A stretch of DNA of 64,000 nucleotides, taken from NCBI GenBank assembly GCA_035610835.1, contig CM069454.1, forward strand, positions 496,001 through 560,000. The letters are read 5' to 3'. The number at the start of each line of letters is the position of its first letter. Positions within the stretch are counted from its first letter, which is position 1. The translations under genes and the position numbers were made by a program. This DNA is from Ophiura sarsii. Its lineage: Eukaryota > Echinodermata > Ophiuroidea > Amphilepidida > Ophiuridae. Positions 1-11,610 of the stretch are shown one piece after another. The notes under the pieces were generated by a model. The model was not told the DNA's origin. It ran no database searches and saw only the letters and a list, made by a program, of their open reading frames with translations.

Positions 1-780
1 CGTAGTAACTTTGACAATTATATATCATCTAATGGGTAATTTCATGAGGAATTCAAATATGTAAAGTAAATAATGATAGGGGTAGGTATAAAAAATATAT
101 GGATCTCAAATTAAAAATTAAAAAATTCTGATATTTTTCCGATCATTTCCGATCATACCATTTTAGTTCTTGGTCGTACTTTAATCTTAATGGCATATTT
201 GGTTTTCTCATGCAATTTCCCTTCAGAAAATGTATACTTTTTCTACCTCAGGGGGGTATACAAGCAAATATAAATGTGTAGGGATAACACATTTAAAGCT
301 GTTGGATTAAGTATTTGGTTGTCGTGATTGTAAAGCTACATGACCAGCCCTATTCACAAAGCCACACTATCATGAATAGCATTTGATTATGGAGCGCAAA
401 TAATAACATCTATAAAAGTACCGCTGTTTCATCATTGGTCAAAATGGGTTCCTCTAACGTCCAATGGACGAGGTCCAAAATCGAAACCGATACGCCAGAG
501 TTTATGAATCTACTATAGCTGTGAAGAATAAAGGTCTTAGCTGATTAGCTATGACTTTTTTCAGTGCGTAATCACACACAAGTCAATGATTTCCTATACC
601 TAGTGCAACTTTGCTGTTGTTATGCGCGGTCATTGAAATAGCCATAACTTAAAAAAATACATTCGATTTTGTTGAATGAGGTGTCAAACTGCGGAGAAGA
701 AATTTGCTCATTCAATGTATATCACAGATTTTGGGTACCGATTATCTATTTTAAATTAGCAAACCTCAAAGCACCTGGTC
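1..780. other. no gene recognised
   Basis: AT-rich sequence in which I see no convincing open frame, RNA gene or inverted-repeat element. The last part may be decayed upstream sequence of the reverse transcriptase pseudogene whose catalytic motif appears near position 800, but the translation is too degraded to align by eye. Confidence 0.4.
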
Positions 781-1007
781 AGGGACTTTATGTGCTAGGT
801 GTATACGCTGACGATTCAACACTATTCGCACCCATTAAGTCTTAAACCAGCTCCAATGCAGTAGCTGCTAGCCTTAACAGTGATATTAGCATTATGAAAG
901 CGTGGGCCGATAAATGAAAAGGACCTTTGAGCCTACCAAGTGCAAGACCATGGTAATCTCCAGGAAGAGAACCCCATCCCAAACTTTACTTTGGTGACTG
1001 CAAACTA

Positions 1008-1561
1008 AAGTGTTCAACAAAAGAAAGTCATACACTTGGTTTAGGTCCTTTAGAGTAACTTCCGTTTATTTTTTGACCAAACAGACTAGATAGACATTTG
1101 GATGAATCTTTTCGACCCAATTTGATACCAAAGATGCCACCTAACAACAAAGATAAACCATGATTAGCACCATTTAAAGAAAATAAGTCAATTTTCAAAA
1201 GTCACATTTTTAATACACTACGAGGGAAGAAAAGACTACATGTTACCTGTTCATAATCAAATAGCCCGCTCGCACAGGCACGACCCAACATAATGCACTG
1301 AATGATCAATATCCCTTTCATTCCCGGCCATTCAAGCACAGCATTTTCTCGCGGCTTGAAAATGTGACTTTTGAAAAGTGACCTGTCTTATTTAAATGGT
1401 GCTAATCATAGTTTATCTTTGTTGTTAGGTGGCAACTTTGGTATCAAATTGTGCTGGAAAGATTGATCCAAATGTCTATCTAGTCTGTTTGGTCAAAAGA
1501 TAATCGAAAGTTACTCTAAAGGACCTAATCAAAGTGTATGACTTTCTTTTGTTGAGCACTT
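1008..1561. mobile_element. Tc1/mariner-like MITE, TA-flanked, nested in RT pseudogene
   Basis: Long terminal inverted repeats: the left end AAGTGTTCAACAAAAGAAAG is matched at the right end by CTTTCTTTTGTTGAGCACTT, and homology continues inward for tens of bases. TA dinucleotides flank both ends (1006-1007 and 1562-1563). A second copy is at 25198-25807. No transposase frame is seen, so it is non-autonomous. Confidence 0.85.
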
Positions 1562-1620
1562 TATAACCATCTGCAGGCAAACTAGACATCCTGGATGTTA
1601 CCATTGATCATGTTGATAGC

Positions 1621-1984
1621 CAGGGGCGGACTGGGACCTGAAAGCGGCCGTGGCAAAATTATTAAAGCGGCCCTTTTTGACCATGTCAGGCAGAAGTATG
1701 TCGTCCCGGTAGTAAATTTTCGTAAAAGGTTGCCCCAATTTTTTTCCCAGTCAGTCACCTCGTGAATTTCACGTAAGTGGGCGGTCACAAAATTTCGCAC
1801 GGTCACAAAATTTCGCACGGTCACAAAATTTCGCACGGTCACAAAATTTCGCACGGTCACAAAATTTCGCACAGTCACAAATTTTCGCACGGCCACAACA
1901 TTTGAGTAACCGGCCCTGAGAGGCCCAAAACCAAGCGGCCCATGTGGCGATCGCCACAACGCCACAGTGGCCAGTCCGCCCCTG
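1621..1984. mobile_element. hAT-like non-autonomous element with internal 18-bp minisatellite
   Basis: Terminal inverted repeats CAGGGGCGGACTGG / CCAGTCCGCCCCTG are flanked by a perfect 8-bp target duplication TTGATAGC (1613-1620 and 1985-1992), the hallmark of hAT elements. Positions about 1790-1890 hold some six copies of an 18-bp unit (GGTCACAAAATTTCGCAC). The element interrupts the RT pseudogene, whose reading resumes directly after it. Confidence 0.9.
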
Positions 1985-2560
1985 TTGATAGCAAACTGAC
2001 TTGGTCAAAACACATCTCGGCTATCTCAACCAAAGCTGGCCAGAAGCTCGGCGCTCTTTGCAAGGTTGCAAATAAATTGATGGCCATAGGCAGATCCACT
2101 GTATACATATCACAAGTCCACAGCGTACTGGAGTATGCTTCACTAGGCTGGACAAGCGCTTCACCTTCTATCCTAAGCCAGCTTGACAACATCCAAAGGA
2201 AGGCACTCAAAATTATTAGAGCTCATAAAGCATGGTCTATCGCATCTCAGCATCACAAGCCTACTTCACAGGCGACAGGTAGCAGCAGCCACGGTCTTGT
2301 ACAAAATGCATCCCAACCACTGTTCACACGATTTAGCAGCATTCCTCCATACGTTCAGCGTCGTGCTACGCGTTCAAGAGTTGCAATGCCAGCTCATACC
2401 CTTTCATTGCCGACTGCCAGAACTTGCTGCTTAGACAGAAGCTTCATTCATACAGCTACAGCTGTTCCACTGTGGAACAGCCTTCCAAACAATGTTGTTG
2501 GCAACATCCTAAGGAAGGACTCCAATCTTTTAAGTGTCGTGTGAACAGACACCCTATCTC

Positions 2561-3600
2561 CAACTCTTCAGAGTGTGTTGTCTAAGTTCTCTCGATGTCA
2601 AAACCTCCAGCTATTTATTTTCTTCTCTTACTTATATTTTTGATGTTGTTCTCCATATGTTTGGGCTTTTATTTTATTCCTGTCCCACGCCACTTTCATT
2701 GGCTTTTTTACCAGACCAATTGCGTTTACTTGTATTTTGATTATTTTCTGAGTTGCAGTGAACCAATGGATTGACCAATCAGAACACTCTGTAGATAGCC
2801 CAGAAAGTTACCAGTTTGATTTGTAATCACTCAGTTCATTAACTTTGCTAATGTCTGTTGGGCTATTGTTCACATTTGCTCTTTATATACAAAAAAAAAA
2901 TTGTAATACAAAATGATGCAGTTTCCATTGTTGCACTCAACCCTATACCCATGAAAAGAGCGTAAACAAAACAGTAAACATCTAAAGGGTGCCTCTTCTT
3001 TCTCCAACACCTGTATCTACTGGTGTGTGAGACTCATCCTTTACAATGACCAATATGATGTCTGTAAGCCAACACCTGTATCTCCATTTCCGTACCACCT
3101 TCCTTAGTACCTCGAAATCGACGAGCAACCTCAGTTACAGAAACTCCAGAAACTTGTCATGTAGAGAAAGAAATGGTACACTTTAGATTTACAGCTCTGT
3201 ATTTACTTGTTATCGATTGCTGACACCAATATATTCAATTTTTATCGACTGTCGATATCATTATATTTACTTGGTATCTAACAGATCGTCGGACCATAAA
3301 TAAGCATAGAAACGAAGACGGGATCTCTTAAAGTAGTCTGATAAGTAATTTATTTTTATTTTGATCAAAATCTATTACAACCAAACCAAAGGGGTTTTAA
3401 CATTAACGGCAGGCAATATCGTGTCACTATCATCTGGATTTCCTACAATCGGGCATCTACCCCCTCTATCGTCATTTATAAACTGAGTTTACACGACTAC
3501 TAATAAATATTTTCTAACGTTTACACCAATGATTTTATATACAATTGAGGGCGTATATGGTGTGTTAGAAGCTCGCCTACTTTCGCGTTACACACGGATT
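2561..3600. other. gene-free stretch, possible retrotransposon 3' remnant
   Basis: No gene recognised. The part up to about 2910, ending near an A-run (2890-2899), could be the 3' untranslated tail of the preceding RT pseudogene. The rest holds no structure I can name. Confidence 0.35.
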
Positions 3601-3635
3601 TTGGCTTTCGCGACATTTAAACTTTACAAGTCAAA

Positions 3636-3775
3636 ATATTGGACCGTGAACCAAAATACTTTGAGAGGGGTGTTAAGGAGGCCATCTACATCCGAGTAAA
3701 CCAGCCGTCACTCAACAGGGACGGGGGCCGATACAAGCTTCCAAGAGTGTTCGACCCGATTTTGGGATCGCGTTC
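3636..3775 (+). pseudogene. Penelope-like element C-terminal fragment
   Basis: The frame reads REPKYFERGVKEAIYIR followed by NQPSLNRDGGRYKLP. This resembles the conserved tail of the GIY-YIG endonuclease domain of Penelope-like retroelements, with the KEA..I and P.LNRDGG.Y.LP signatures. Only about 45 codons are preserved and no RT is visible upstream. Family assignment is from motif recognition and has not been checked by search. Confidence 0.55.
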
Positions 3776-3826
3776 AGGCGATACGCCATGGTGTGACAGG
3801 GCCTTAAGAATGATAAGATGAGAACC

Positions 3827-4365
3827 TAGTGGCGTGCGCAGGATATTGTGACTGGGGGGGGGGGGGGGCACTTGAAAAAAAATGAAATTCCCCCGACTCA
3901 GATTCTTCTCAATTCCCCCGATGTACCAACAAAATAGTAAAAGGTAGCCCCAATTTTTTCCAGTCACCTCGTGATTTTCACGTAAGGGGGGGGGGGGGGG
4001 GTTCAAAAAAAAATCGCACAGTCACAATATCGCACCGTCACAAAATCGCACAGTCAAAAAGACAACACAGTAAACAACTAATGGACAATTATGAGCATTT
4101 TCATCATTTTTCTCTATAATATTTCCTTTTTTTACCAACCTGGTGCATAAATTTGTCGACTATATGTACACATTTGCCCACTATTTGTCTATTTGGATTA
4201 TAACCCCTCCACACACAAAAACACTCTAGCAACGGCAAATCCCCCGACTGGCAGTAGTTTTCCCCGACTGATAGACCAAACTGGGGGGTGGGGGGGGGGG
4301 GGGCGCTAGCCCCCCCCCCCCCCCTTCCCCCCCCCCCCCCCTCCCCCCTTTGCGCACGCCACTGA
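3827..4365. mobile_element. hAT-like non-autonomous element, related to 1621-1984
   Basis: Ends AGTGGCGTGCGCA / TGCGCACGCCACT are flanked by an imperfect 8-bp duplication (TGAGAACC at 3819-3826, TGGGAACC at 4366-4373). The interior shares the 'CAGTCACCTCGTGA..TTCACGTAAG' block and the CGCACNGTCACAAAAT-type minisatellite with the element at 1621, so they are one family. Poly-G/C tracts at 3847-3868, 3987-4001 and 4284-4347 make assembly here uncertain. Confidence 0.8.
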
Positions 4366-4503
4366 TGGGAACCAATTAAAGTACACATTTTTTAGCTTGA
4401 CTAAACCTGGATTTAGCATATTGGATTTTGATATGTTGTTCATGTACAAAAGGTAATCTTTACTCTACCCATAGATCACTACCTTACACTTACTCCCACT
4501 ATA

Positions 4504-5650
4504 CAGGGTGTATCAAAAAAACGCAACACTTTTTGTCGCGAGCTCTCCGATTACGGCAAATCACAAATCACTCTGAAATTTATATATTCTGTTAGGTGTA
4601 CTTATTGGCTATCACATAGTCAAATTACAGCGACATCGATTATTGATTCGCTGAGATATCAACGATACACGTAGACAAGTGCAAAACACGTTTTACATCG
4701 TTTATCCCGTATGCCTGATTTTCTTGTCAGGTGAATATTAGCAAGACACTTTAATAACTCATTGTAATTGGAATCAAACTCATAATTCTGAGACGAAAAT
4801 GATATGTTAAAGGTATCAAATGTCTGGCTATTACAGTTGCATATCAATATTAAATAAATCTGGCAATAAATTAGTTGATAGTTAATGACACAATTTGAAA
4901 ATCCATATTACAAAGTCTGTTTGCAAATCCTCTCTCTTTTTCTCTTGTTAATGTCATAAATAAAACAGTATGGCACATTATTCAAAAGATAAACAAATGA
5001 AATAGTCCAGTGAAGTTAGTAATTGTCTTATATGAATCAGTCATTGTTAGTCTGTTGTGAATGGGAATGGGACATTATAGTGCTGCTCGACCCTCAAAAT
5101 GCTGTTCTTGTTTTAAGATGCATCGATTATGAACTTTAATTTATGAAAGAACGTACCATAGACAATATGTGGCGATCATAGCAATCGGTGCTTCAGAACT
5201 TAAAAAGGGTGATTTTTTATTCTTTTTTTAAATATATACCCTTCGTACATGCGTCGATTCCTAAACACGGCACGACAGACGTATTCAAATGCTCGAATGA
5301 TTATCAGAATACACGATTCAATGATTTTATGTACCACCTTACTCAAACAAAGAAAATTAAGATAAACCATGCTAGACATTAAAGTTACATAGTTATTAAA
5401 CTGTTAACCCATAACACTAATCGGACAGGAAAATCCAAGTTTTTAGAACGAACAATGTAAAACGTGTTTTGCACTTCTCTACTTATACCTTTAATATCTC
5501 AGCGAATAAATAATCGATATCGTTGTAATTTAACTATGTGATAGCCAATAAGTAGACCTAACAGAATATATAAGTTTTAGAGTGATTAGTCTTTTACTGT
5601 GACCGTACAGCTCTCGACAAAAAGTGTTGCGTTCTTTTTGATACACGCTG
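4504..5650. mobile_element. 1.15-kb TA-flanked inverted-repeat element (Tc1/mariner-like)
   Basis: The left end CAGGGTGTATCAAAAAAACG and the right end (5623-5650, ..TTTTTGATACACGCTG) are inverted copies. TA sits on both sides. The inverted homology extends at least 150 bp inward (CTATCACATAGTCAAATTAC near 4610 versus GTAATTTAACTATGTGATAG near 5525). No transposase frame is visible. Confidence 0.85.
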
Positions 5651-5744
5651 TATATTGAAGTATATGATGTAATTTTTTTTTGAATTCTCCAAGTTACAAT
5701 GTAAATAAGAAGCAATTTCAAAGTTATTCTCGTGGTTAACATTT

Positions 5745-5980
5745 GTGTCCGTCCGTGACACCCAAATATGTCCGTCCGTGACACAAATTGTCAGCACTGT
5801 CTGTCTGGTAAAAGTAAAGGTAAGTTTTCAATAACTGTGCATCAGGTAATAAAGCCATGTGTCTTAGATACTGTTTAGCCCAGAAAACACTGGGGAGTAA
5901 CTAATGGTTTAGATAGAAATGACGAAAGACTACGTAAAAGTAGAGAACCCTATTTCTATCTTGTCCGTCCGTGACGCAAA
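5745..5980. repeat. short repeated motif GTCCGTCCGTGAC
   Basis: The 13-mer GTCCGTCCGTGAC occurs three times (near 5748, 5770 and 5964), followed by ACA/GCA. It is too short and irregular to assign to a known element. Confidence 0.5.
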
Positions 5981-6074
5981 TATTTAACTGTGTCTATTCT
6001 TAGTAACAAACCACACCCACCAAAATTCTATAAATTTCAATGAAGTTGATGATATTCTTCAACATAATACATAA

Positions 6075-7135
6075 AACATTTGAATAAGTATCTACTGTTG
6101 ATAGCGTTATATTAACTTACTAACTACTGCTGATAGCATACTGTTCAATCGTTATCTACTGCTGATAGCGTTATATCAACTTATTTTAAACTACTGCTGA
6201 TAGCATTATGTTCAATTTTTATCTACTGTTGATAGCGTTATATTAACTTACTATCTACTGCTGATAGCATAATATTCAATCGTTATCTACTGCTGATAGC
6301 GTTATATTAACTTACTAACTACTGCTGATAGCATAATGTTCAACTGTTATCTACTGTTGATAGCGTTATATTAACTTACTAACTACTGCTGATAGCATAA
6401 TGTTCAATCTTTATCTACTGCTGATAGCGTTATATTAACTTACTAACTACTGCTGATAGCATAATGTTCAATTGTTATCTACTGCTGATAGCGTTATATT
6501 AACTTACTAACTACTGCTGATTGCATACTATTCAATTGTTATATAGTGTTGATAACGTTATATTTTCTGCTATCTACTGCTACTGCTAACAGATTGCCGC
6601 ACTTGCCACTGATCGTCGTGCATGGAGAAATCTTGAAGTCGCCTGCAGAGTGATGATGACTGCTGATAGCATAATGTAATAATGTTATTTGAATTGTTAT
6701 CTACTGTTGATAGCGTTATATTAGCTTACTATCTACTGCTGATAGCATAATATTCAATTGTTATCTACTGCTGATAGCGTTATATGTTCTGCTATCTACT
6801 GATGATAGCATAATATTCAATTGTTATCTACTGCTGATAGCGTTATATTAGCTTACTATCTACTGCTGATAGCATAATATTCAATTGTTATCTACTGCTG
6901 ATAGCGTTATATGTTCTGCTATCTACTGATGATAGCATAATATTCAATTGTTATCTACTGCTGATAGCGTTATATTTTCTGCTATCTACTGATGATAGCA
7001 TAATATTCAATTGTTATCTACTGCTGATAGCGTCATATGTTCTGCTATCTACTGCTGATAGCAAAATGTTCAATTATTATCTACTGTTGATAGCTTTATA
7101 TTAACTTACTAACTACTGCTGATAGCATGATGTTC
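6075..7135. repeat. ~65-bp satellite built of two diverged ~32-bp half-units
   Basis: Tandem array alternating the half-units CTACTGCTGATAGCGTTATA and CTACTGCTGATAGCATAATG with AT-rich linkers, giving a higher-order period near 65 bp. It is broken by an unrelated GC-richer patch at about 6585-6665. Some units switch linker sequence (TTAACTTACTA versus TTCTGCTA), so subfamilies are interleaved. Confidence 0.9.
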
Positions 7136-8280
7136 AATGATGAAAGCAGCAACTAAATGCTCGACTAATTTGGGTGTTAAAGCATTTCAAAACAAAAATA
7201 ATGTTTCCAAAAATCAGTCTTGAGCTAATTTGTTTGCATATAATGCCAAGTAAAATTGTGCAAATTAGCTCATAGCATAAATTATTATTATTATTATAAT
7301 ATTTTTTGGGGGTGGGGGAGGGGGGGGGGGGGGGGTGGGGAGGAGTGGGGGTGGGGGTGCCTCCCCTTGCCCCCCTGTAGTGCCGCCACTGACCGCATGC
7401 AGTGTCAAATCTTTTAAAAGAGATACTGACAATTTATCTCTTTCCGCAGGTGTAATTTATTTGGTCAATTTCGGATGCAATGCACCCTTTTTAAAAACCC
7501 CAAATGAGTGCGTTTTTAATTCATGCTTTTTATTATTACATTGTATTAATTATCTTGATACGTACAGTGCAACAGAACATAAACTTCCAAATATTGAATT
7601 ATAAATATAGTGCCTCCTGATTGTTGTACAACGATGAACATTTCAATCCTAAGTATGTGTATCATATATAATTAAAACAGCTTTGTTTTAAAGTGCTATT
7701 TCATGTCCTTGTATGATTATCAGCATAGTTACATTTCTTATTAAACCTGATTTCGGATTGGCCAATACTTGATTATCCATACACGCTAATCCAACCAGCT
7801 ACTGCCTACTTCCTTTCATGGCCTTAACTATTTAAACATTTCTTTTTTATTTAGACTTAGTGCAGGCCTTTAACACGATACCTGTTTGTACAACCATGCA
7901 TGTCAGCACACCCCCACCTAAAGTAACATACACCATTATGACTGCACACTGGCGAATTGCATTTCAAATTTCATGTAGCGCGAATTTTAAACCACTGGTC
8001 CCTTAGCACGGGCATGTCCTTGAATATTCCTTCCATTGTGTGCGTGCATGGCTGCACAAGTATTAATAGACTTTTACCAAGTCTGTGTACAGTTGTATGA
8101 AATACCGTAGTGGTTACATGTGGTTTTTTCTCTTTTTAAATATACTAAATGTTTGGAGGACGATATTTTAAATACTTAAGGGATATTGAATTATCTGCTC
8201 AGACCATTCTTTTAAGCACATCTTTACCTTTAATTTGATACCATGCAAGTCTGGTTTGGATACACAGTATTACTTAATAA
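7136..8280. other. gene-free stretch with poly-G tract
   Basis: No gene recognised. It includes a small inverted repeat (GAGCTAATTTG near 7222 and CAAATTAGCTC near 7262), an ATT microsatellite at 7281-7297, and a G-rich tract at about 7310-7360 followed by TGCCGCCACTG, which resembles the right end of the hAT-like family seen elsewhere. Confidence 0.4.
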
Positions 8281-8900
8281 ATTTTCAAACTCATTTGGTG
8301 CGATCTGGTGTATACTTTTGATGAATATTGTATTGAAAAGCCATCGCTTCATTTTCAATAAATATTTTGTTTTTTATCAATGAACAAAAGAAGTTGAGCA
8401 TTTTTTATACTGATATATTCTTGATTTTAGTATAGATTGTTTAAAAGCTCCAACAGGGGGAGTCTGAGGGGGATGTGCCCCCTCAGAAGTAGAAAAAAAA
8501 TCAATTTTCAAACTCATTTGGTGCGATTTTTTTCAAACTCATTTGATGCGATCTGGTGTATACTTTTGATGAATATTGTATTGAAAAGCCATTGCTTCAT
8601 TTTCAATAAATATTTTGTTTTTTATCAATGAACAAAAGAAGTTGAGCATTTCTTATACTGATTCTTGATTTTAGTATAGATGGTTTAAAAGCTGGGGAGT
8701 CTGATGGGGGATGTGCTCCCTCAGAAGTAGAAAAAAATTCAATTTTCAAACTCATTTGGTGTAATCTGGTGTATACTTTTGACCAATATTGTATAAAAAG
8801 GCCATCACTTAATTTTCAATAAATATCTTGTTTTTTATCAATGCACGAAAGAAGTTGAGCATTTTTATACTGATATATTCTTGATTTTAGTATAGATGCA
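8280..8900. repeat. ~240-bp tandem repeat, about 2.5 copies
   Basis: A unit beginning CAATTTTCAAACTCATTTGG and ending in a CCCCTCAGAAGTAG-type stretch is repeated near 8282, 8503 and 8739. A further diverged copy lies at 10911-11100. Each unit carries the block CTTGATTTTAGTATAGAT. Confidence 0.85.
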
Positions 8901-9080
8901 TGCCTAAACCACTTCACCATATTCCAGGTCATTTCTGTGTATTTACTTTTCGCTCGTTGGTTTTATTGACATAAATCCTTACAAAGGAAATGGGCGGAGT
9001 AGTTTTTTGGAGATCTGTCAATATAAACGGCCGTTAATATGAGAATCAATGACTTCAATAATGGTGAACTGGTTCGCACA
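8899..9080. repeat. ~185-bp repeat, duplicated at 10721-10909
   Basis: The block starting ATGCCTAAACCACTTCACCA and ending GAACTGGTTCGCACATG is repeated almost exactly at 10721-10909 in the same orientation. The two copies bracket the 9.1-10.2 kb satellite. Confidence 0.9.
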
Positions 9081-9109
9081 TGGGGTACAGAAGTTAGCAG
9101 AACTTAAAT

Positions 9110-10190
9110 TCAAAATCTTTTAAAAAGATTATTTCAGTAAATTCCACGCGGCGGTGAACGGAGAGGGTGCGGGCTTGCTGAAGTAGGCCTATACATAACT
9201 TGAATTCAAAATCTCTTAAACAAATTGTGTCTATCAACTCCACGTGTCTTAGAATCAAGAGGGGGGGGGGGGGGGGGGTTACGGAAGATTACAAAACTTA
9301 AATTCAACCTTAACGATTTGGTAAAGATCATTAGTGTCAACTCCACGTGTCTTAGAATCAAAAATGTCTTTTTAAATACTATTTAGATCATGTTAGACCC
9401 CGCGCCGTTCGGAGAGCGGGGTTTACGGAAGTATGCAAAACTTAAATTCAACCTTAAAGGTTTGGTAAAGTTCATTAGTGTCAACTCCGCGTGTCTTAGA
9501 ATCAAAAATATCTTTTTAAATACTATTTAGATCATGTTAGACCCCGCGCCGTTCGGAGAGCGCGGGGTTTACGGAAGTATGCAAAACTTAAATTCAACCT
9601 TAAAGGTTTGGTAAAGTTCATTAGTGTCAACTCCGCGTGTCTTAGAATCAAAAATATCTTTTTAAATACTATTTAGATCATGTTAGACCCCGCGCCGTTC
9701 GTAGAGCGGGGTTTACGGAAGTATGCAAAACTTAAATTCAATTCAACCTTAAAGGTTTGGTAAAGTTCATTAGTGTCAACTCCGCGTGTCTTAGAATCAA
9801 AAATATCTTTTTAAATACTATTTAGATCATGTTAGACCCCGCGCCGTTCGGAGAGCGGGGTTTACGGAAGTATGCAAAACTTAAATTCAATTCAACCTTA
9901 AAGGTTTGGTAAAGTTCATTAGTGTCAACTCCGCGTGTCTTAGAATCAAAAATATCTTTTTAAATACTATTTAGATCATGTTAGACCCCGCGCCGTTCGG
10001 AGAGCGGGGTTTACGGAAGTATGCAAAACTTAAATTCAACCTTAAAGGTTTGGTAAAGTTCATTAGTGTCAACTCCGCGTGTCTTAGAATCAAAAATATC
10101 TTTTTAAATACTATTTAGATCATGTTAGACCCCGCGCCGTTCGGAGAGGGGGTTTACGGAAGTATGCAAAACTTACATTCAAAATCTTTT
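9110..10190. repeat. 144-149-bp satellite with GC-rich hairpin in each unit
   Basis: Six well conserved units, spaced 144, 146, 149, 149 and 144 bp by their CCCCGCGCCGTTCGGAGAGC cores (starts near 9398, 9542, 9688, 9837, 9986 and 10130). Two or more diverged units precede them. Each core folds on itself (CCCCGC.. with ..GCGGGG) inside otherwise AT-rich sequence. Confidence 0.9.
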
Positions 10191-10720
10191 TTTGTTCTCA
10201 TTAGAGCGTTATACGTTTAAAATTATATTTTTGATATTTATAAAAAAAAAGTTTTTCTCCGAATTTTGTTCCTACTAGCGAAAATTAGACCCTCATATTT
10301 TGGTCATTTCGATACAATCATGATAAACTTTAAATCGTTTAAAGAAATCATTTATGTCTATGGCACGTGTCCGAGAAGCGCCAATGTCGCACAATCTTGT
10401 ATTAAAAGACAGTGGGGTGGAGAAGATGTGCTTTTATACACAGCTCTATGGAATAAAATTTACATTATCGTCGATATCTCAGACAAAAAATCATTAATCA
10501 AAATGATATTTTTTTGCAAATTAACTTTTTTGGGCAGGGAATATGCGGTTTCCTTCTTTAAAAAAAAAAAAAGAAAAGAAAAAAGGATAAAAAAACTAAA
10601 TAATGACTTTATTTGTTTAGTCTACAATGAACATATTGCCTGTTTTGGTTACAACCAATCTTTCCCATTAATGAGAAATTTTATAATCAACACACACGTA
10701 CACACGCACCCCCCTCACCC

Positions 10721-11110
10721 ATGCCTAAACCACTTCACCATATTCCAGGTCATTTCGGTGTAGGCCTATTTACTTTTCGCTCGTTGGTTTTATTGACATA
10801 AATCCTTACAAAGGAAATGGGCGGAGTAGTTTTTTGGAGATCTGTCAATATAAACGGCCGTTAATATGAGAATCAATGACTTCAATAATGGTGAACTGGT
10901 TCGCACATGATGGTTTAAAAGCTCCAACAGGGGGCGTCTGAGGGTGGGGGGATATGCCCCCCCCCCCCCTGAGAAGTAGAATTTTTTTCAATTTTCAAAC
11001 TCATTTCGTGCGATCTGGTATACTTTTGACCAATATTTTATTGAAAAGCAATCACTTTATTTCTGATCAATATTGGCTTTTTAGATAGGCAGATAGGCCT
11101 ATACCAGAAA
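10721..11110. repeat. second copy of the 8899-9080 block plus diverged 240-bp unit
   Basis: 10721-10909 repeats 8899-9080. 10911-11100 repeats the unit found at 8280-8900, including the CTCCAACAGGGGG and ACTCATTT.GTGCGATCTGGT segments. The arrangement suggests local duplication or transposition of the whole cassette. Confidence 0.85.
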
Positions 11111-11189
11111 GAAGTTAATTAGTTACCTCCAAAAGATGGATTCTTAACGTACATACGCGTATGTATCCTAACCAACGTACAATAAACTC

Positions 11190-11510
11190 CAAACGTTCTT
11201 ATGTCCCTCCCTCCCTCTCTTTTTCCTTTTTTTTCTCCTTTTTCCCCTTTTTTCTTTCTTTTTTTCCTTTCCCCCCCCTTTTTTCCTTTTTTTTTTTGGT
11301 AGATGTGAAAAATCAGGGGGGGGGGGGGGGGGGGGGATGATTACATTGATCATCCCCCCAGGTCAAAAAGTGTGGGGGGGGGGGATAAACATTGATCATC
11401 CCCCCAGGTCAAAAAGTGTGGGGGGGGGGGGGGGATAAACATTGATCATCCCCCCAGGTCAAAAAGTGGTGGGGGATTATCCCCCCCCCCCCCCCACCAC
11501 GGGATTTCCG
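11190..11510. repeat. polypyrimidine tract and ~45-bp G-rich minisatellite
   Basis: 11200-11300 is an almost pure pyrimidine run on the plus strand. 11335-11480 has three copies of a unit containing GATCATCCCCCCAGGTCAAA plus poly-G. It is low-complexity and likely length-variable. Confidence 0.85.
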
Positions 11511-11610
11511 CCCTTGAGTAACGTAGCTATTTTATTTCAATCAGGAATTACCATTTAATCACTTATTGACAGTGTTTACAATTATTTCCTTCACAGTGTG
11601 CATGGATGAT

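Larger units (their letters stand above)
781..2560 (+). pseudogene. CR1/L2-like non-LTR retrotransposon RT pseudogene, interrupted by two MITEs
   Basis: Remnant of a non-LTR retrotransposon reverse transcriptase. The catalytic-box equivalent reads VYADDSTLFAPIK at about 801-839. Downstream pieces resemble the RT palm/thumb (SLNSDISIMKAWADK, then an in-frame stop near 915). After two insertions (1008-1561 and 1621-1984) the frame resumes as SKLTWSKHISAISTKAG at about 1988, with VLEYASLGWTSASPSIL and LDNIQRKALKII at 2120-2220. The C-terminal part is split by frameshifts; LWNSLPNNVVGN is readable near 2470. Stops, frameshifts and two transposon insertions show it is dead. Assignment to a CR1/L2-type clade is from overall motif style only. 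Confidence 0.8.

Noticed and set aside
10266..10763. A 165-aa open frame
   Set aside because: It begins in decayed satellite-like sequence, has a poly-Lys low-complexity stretch from an A-run, and ends in the duplicated repeat block. No homology recognised.
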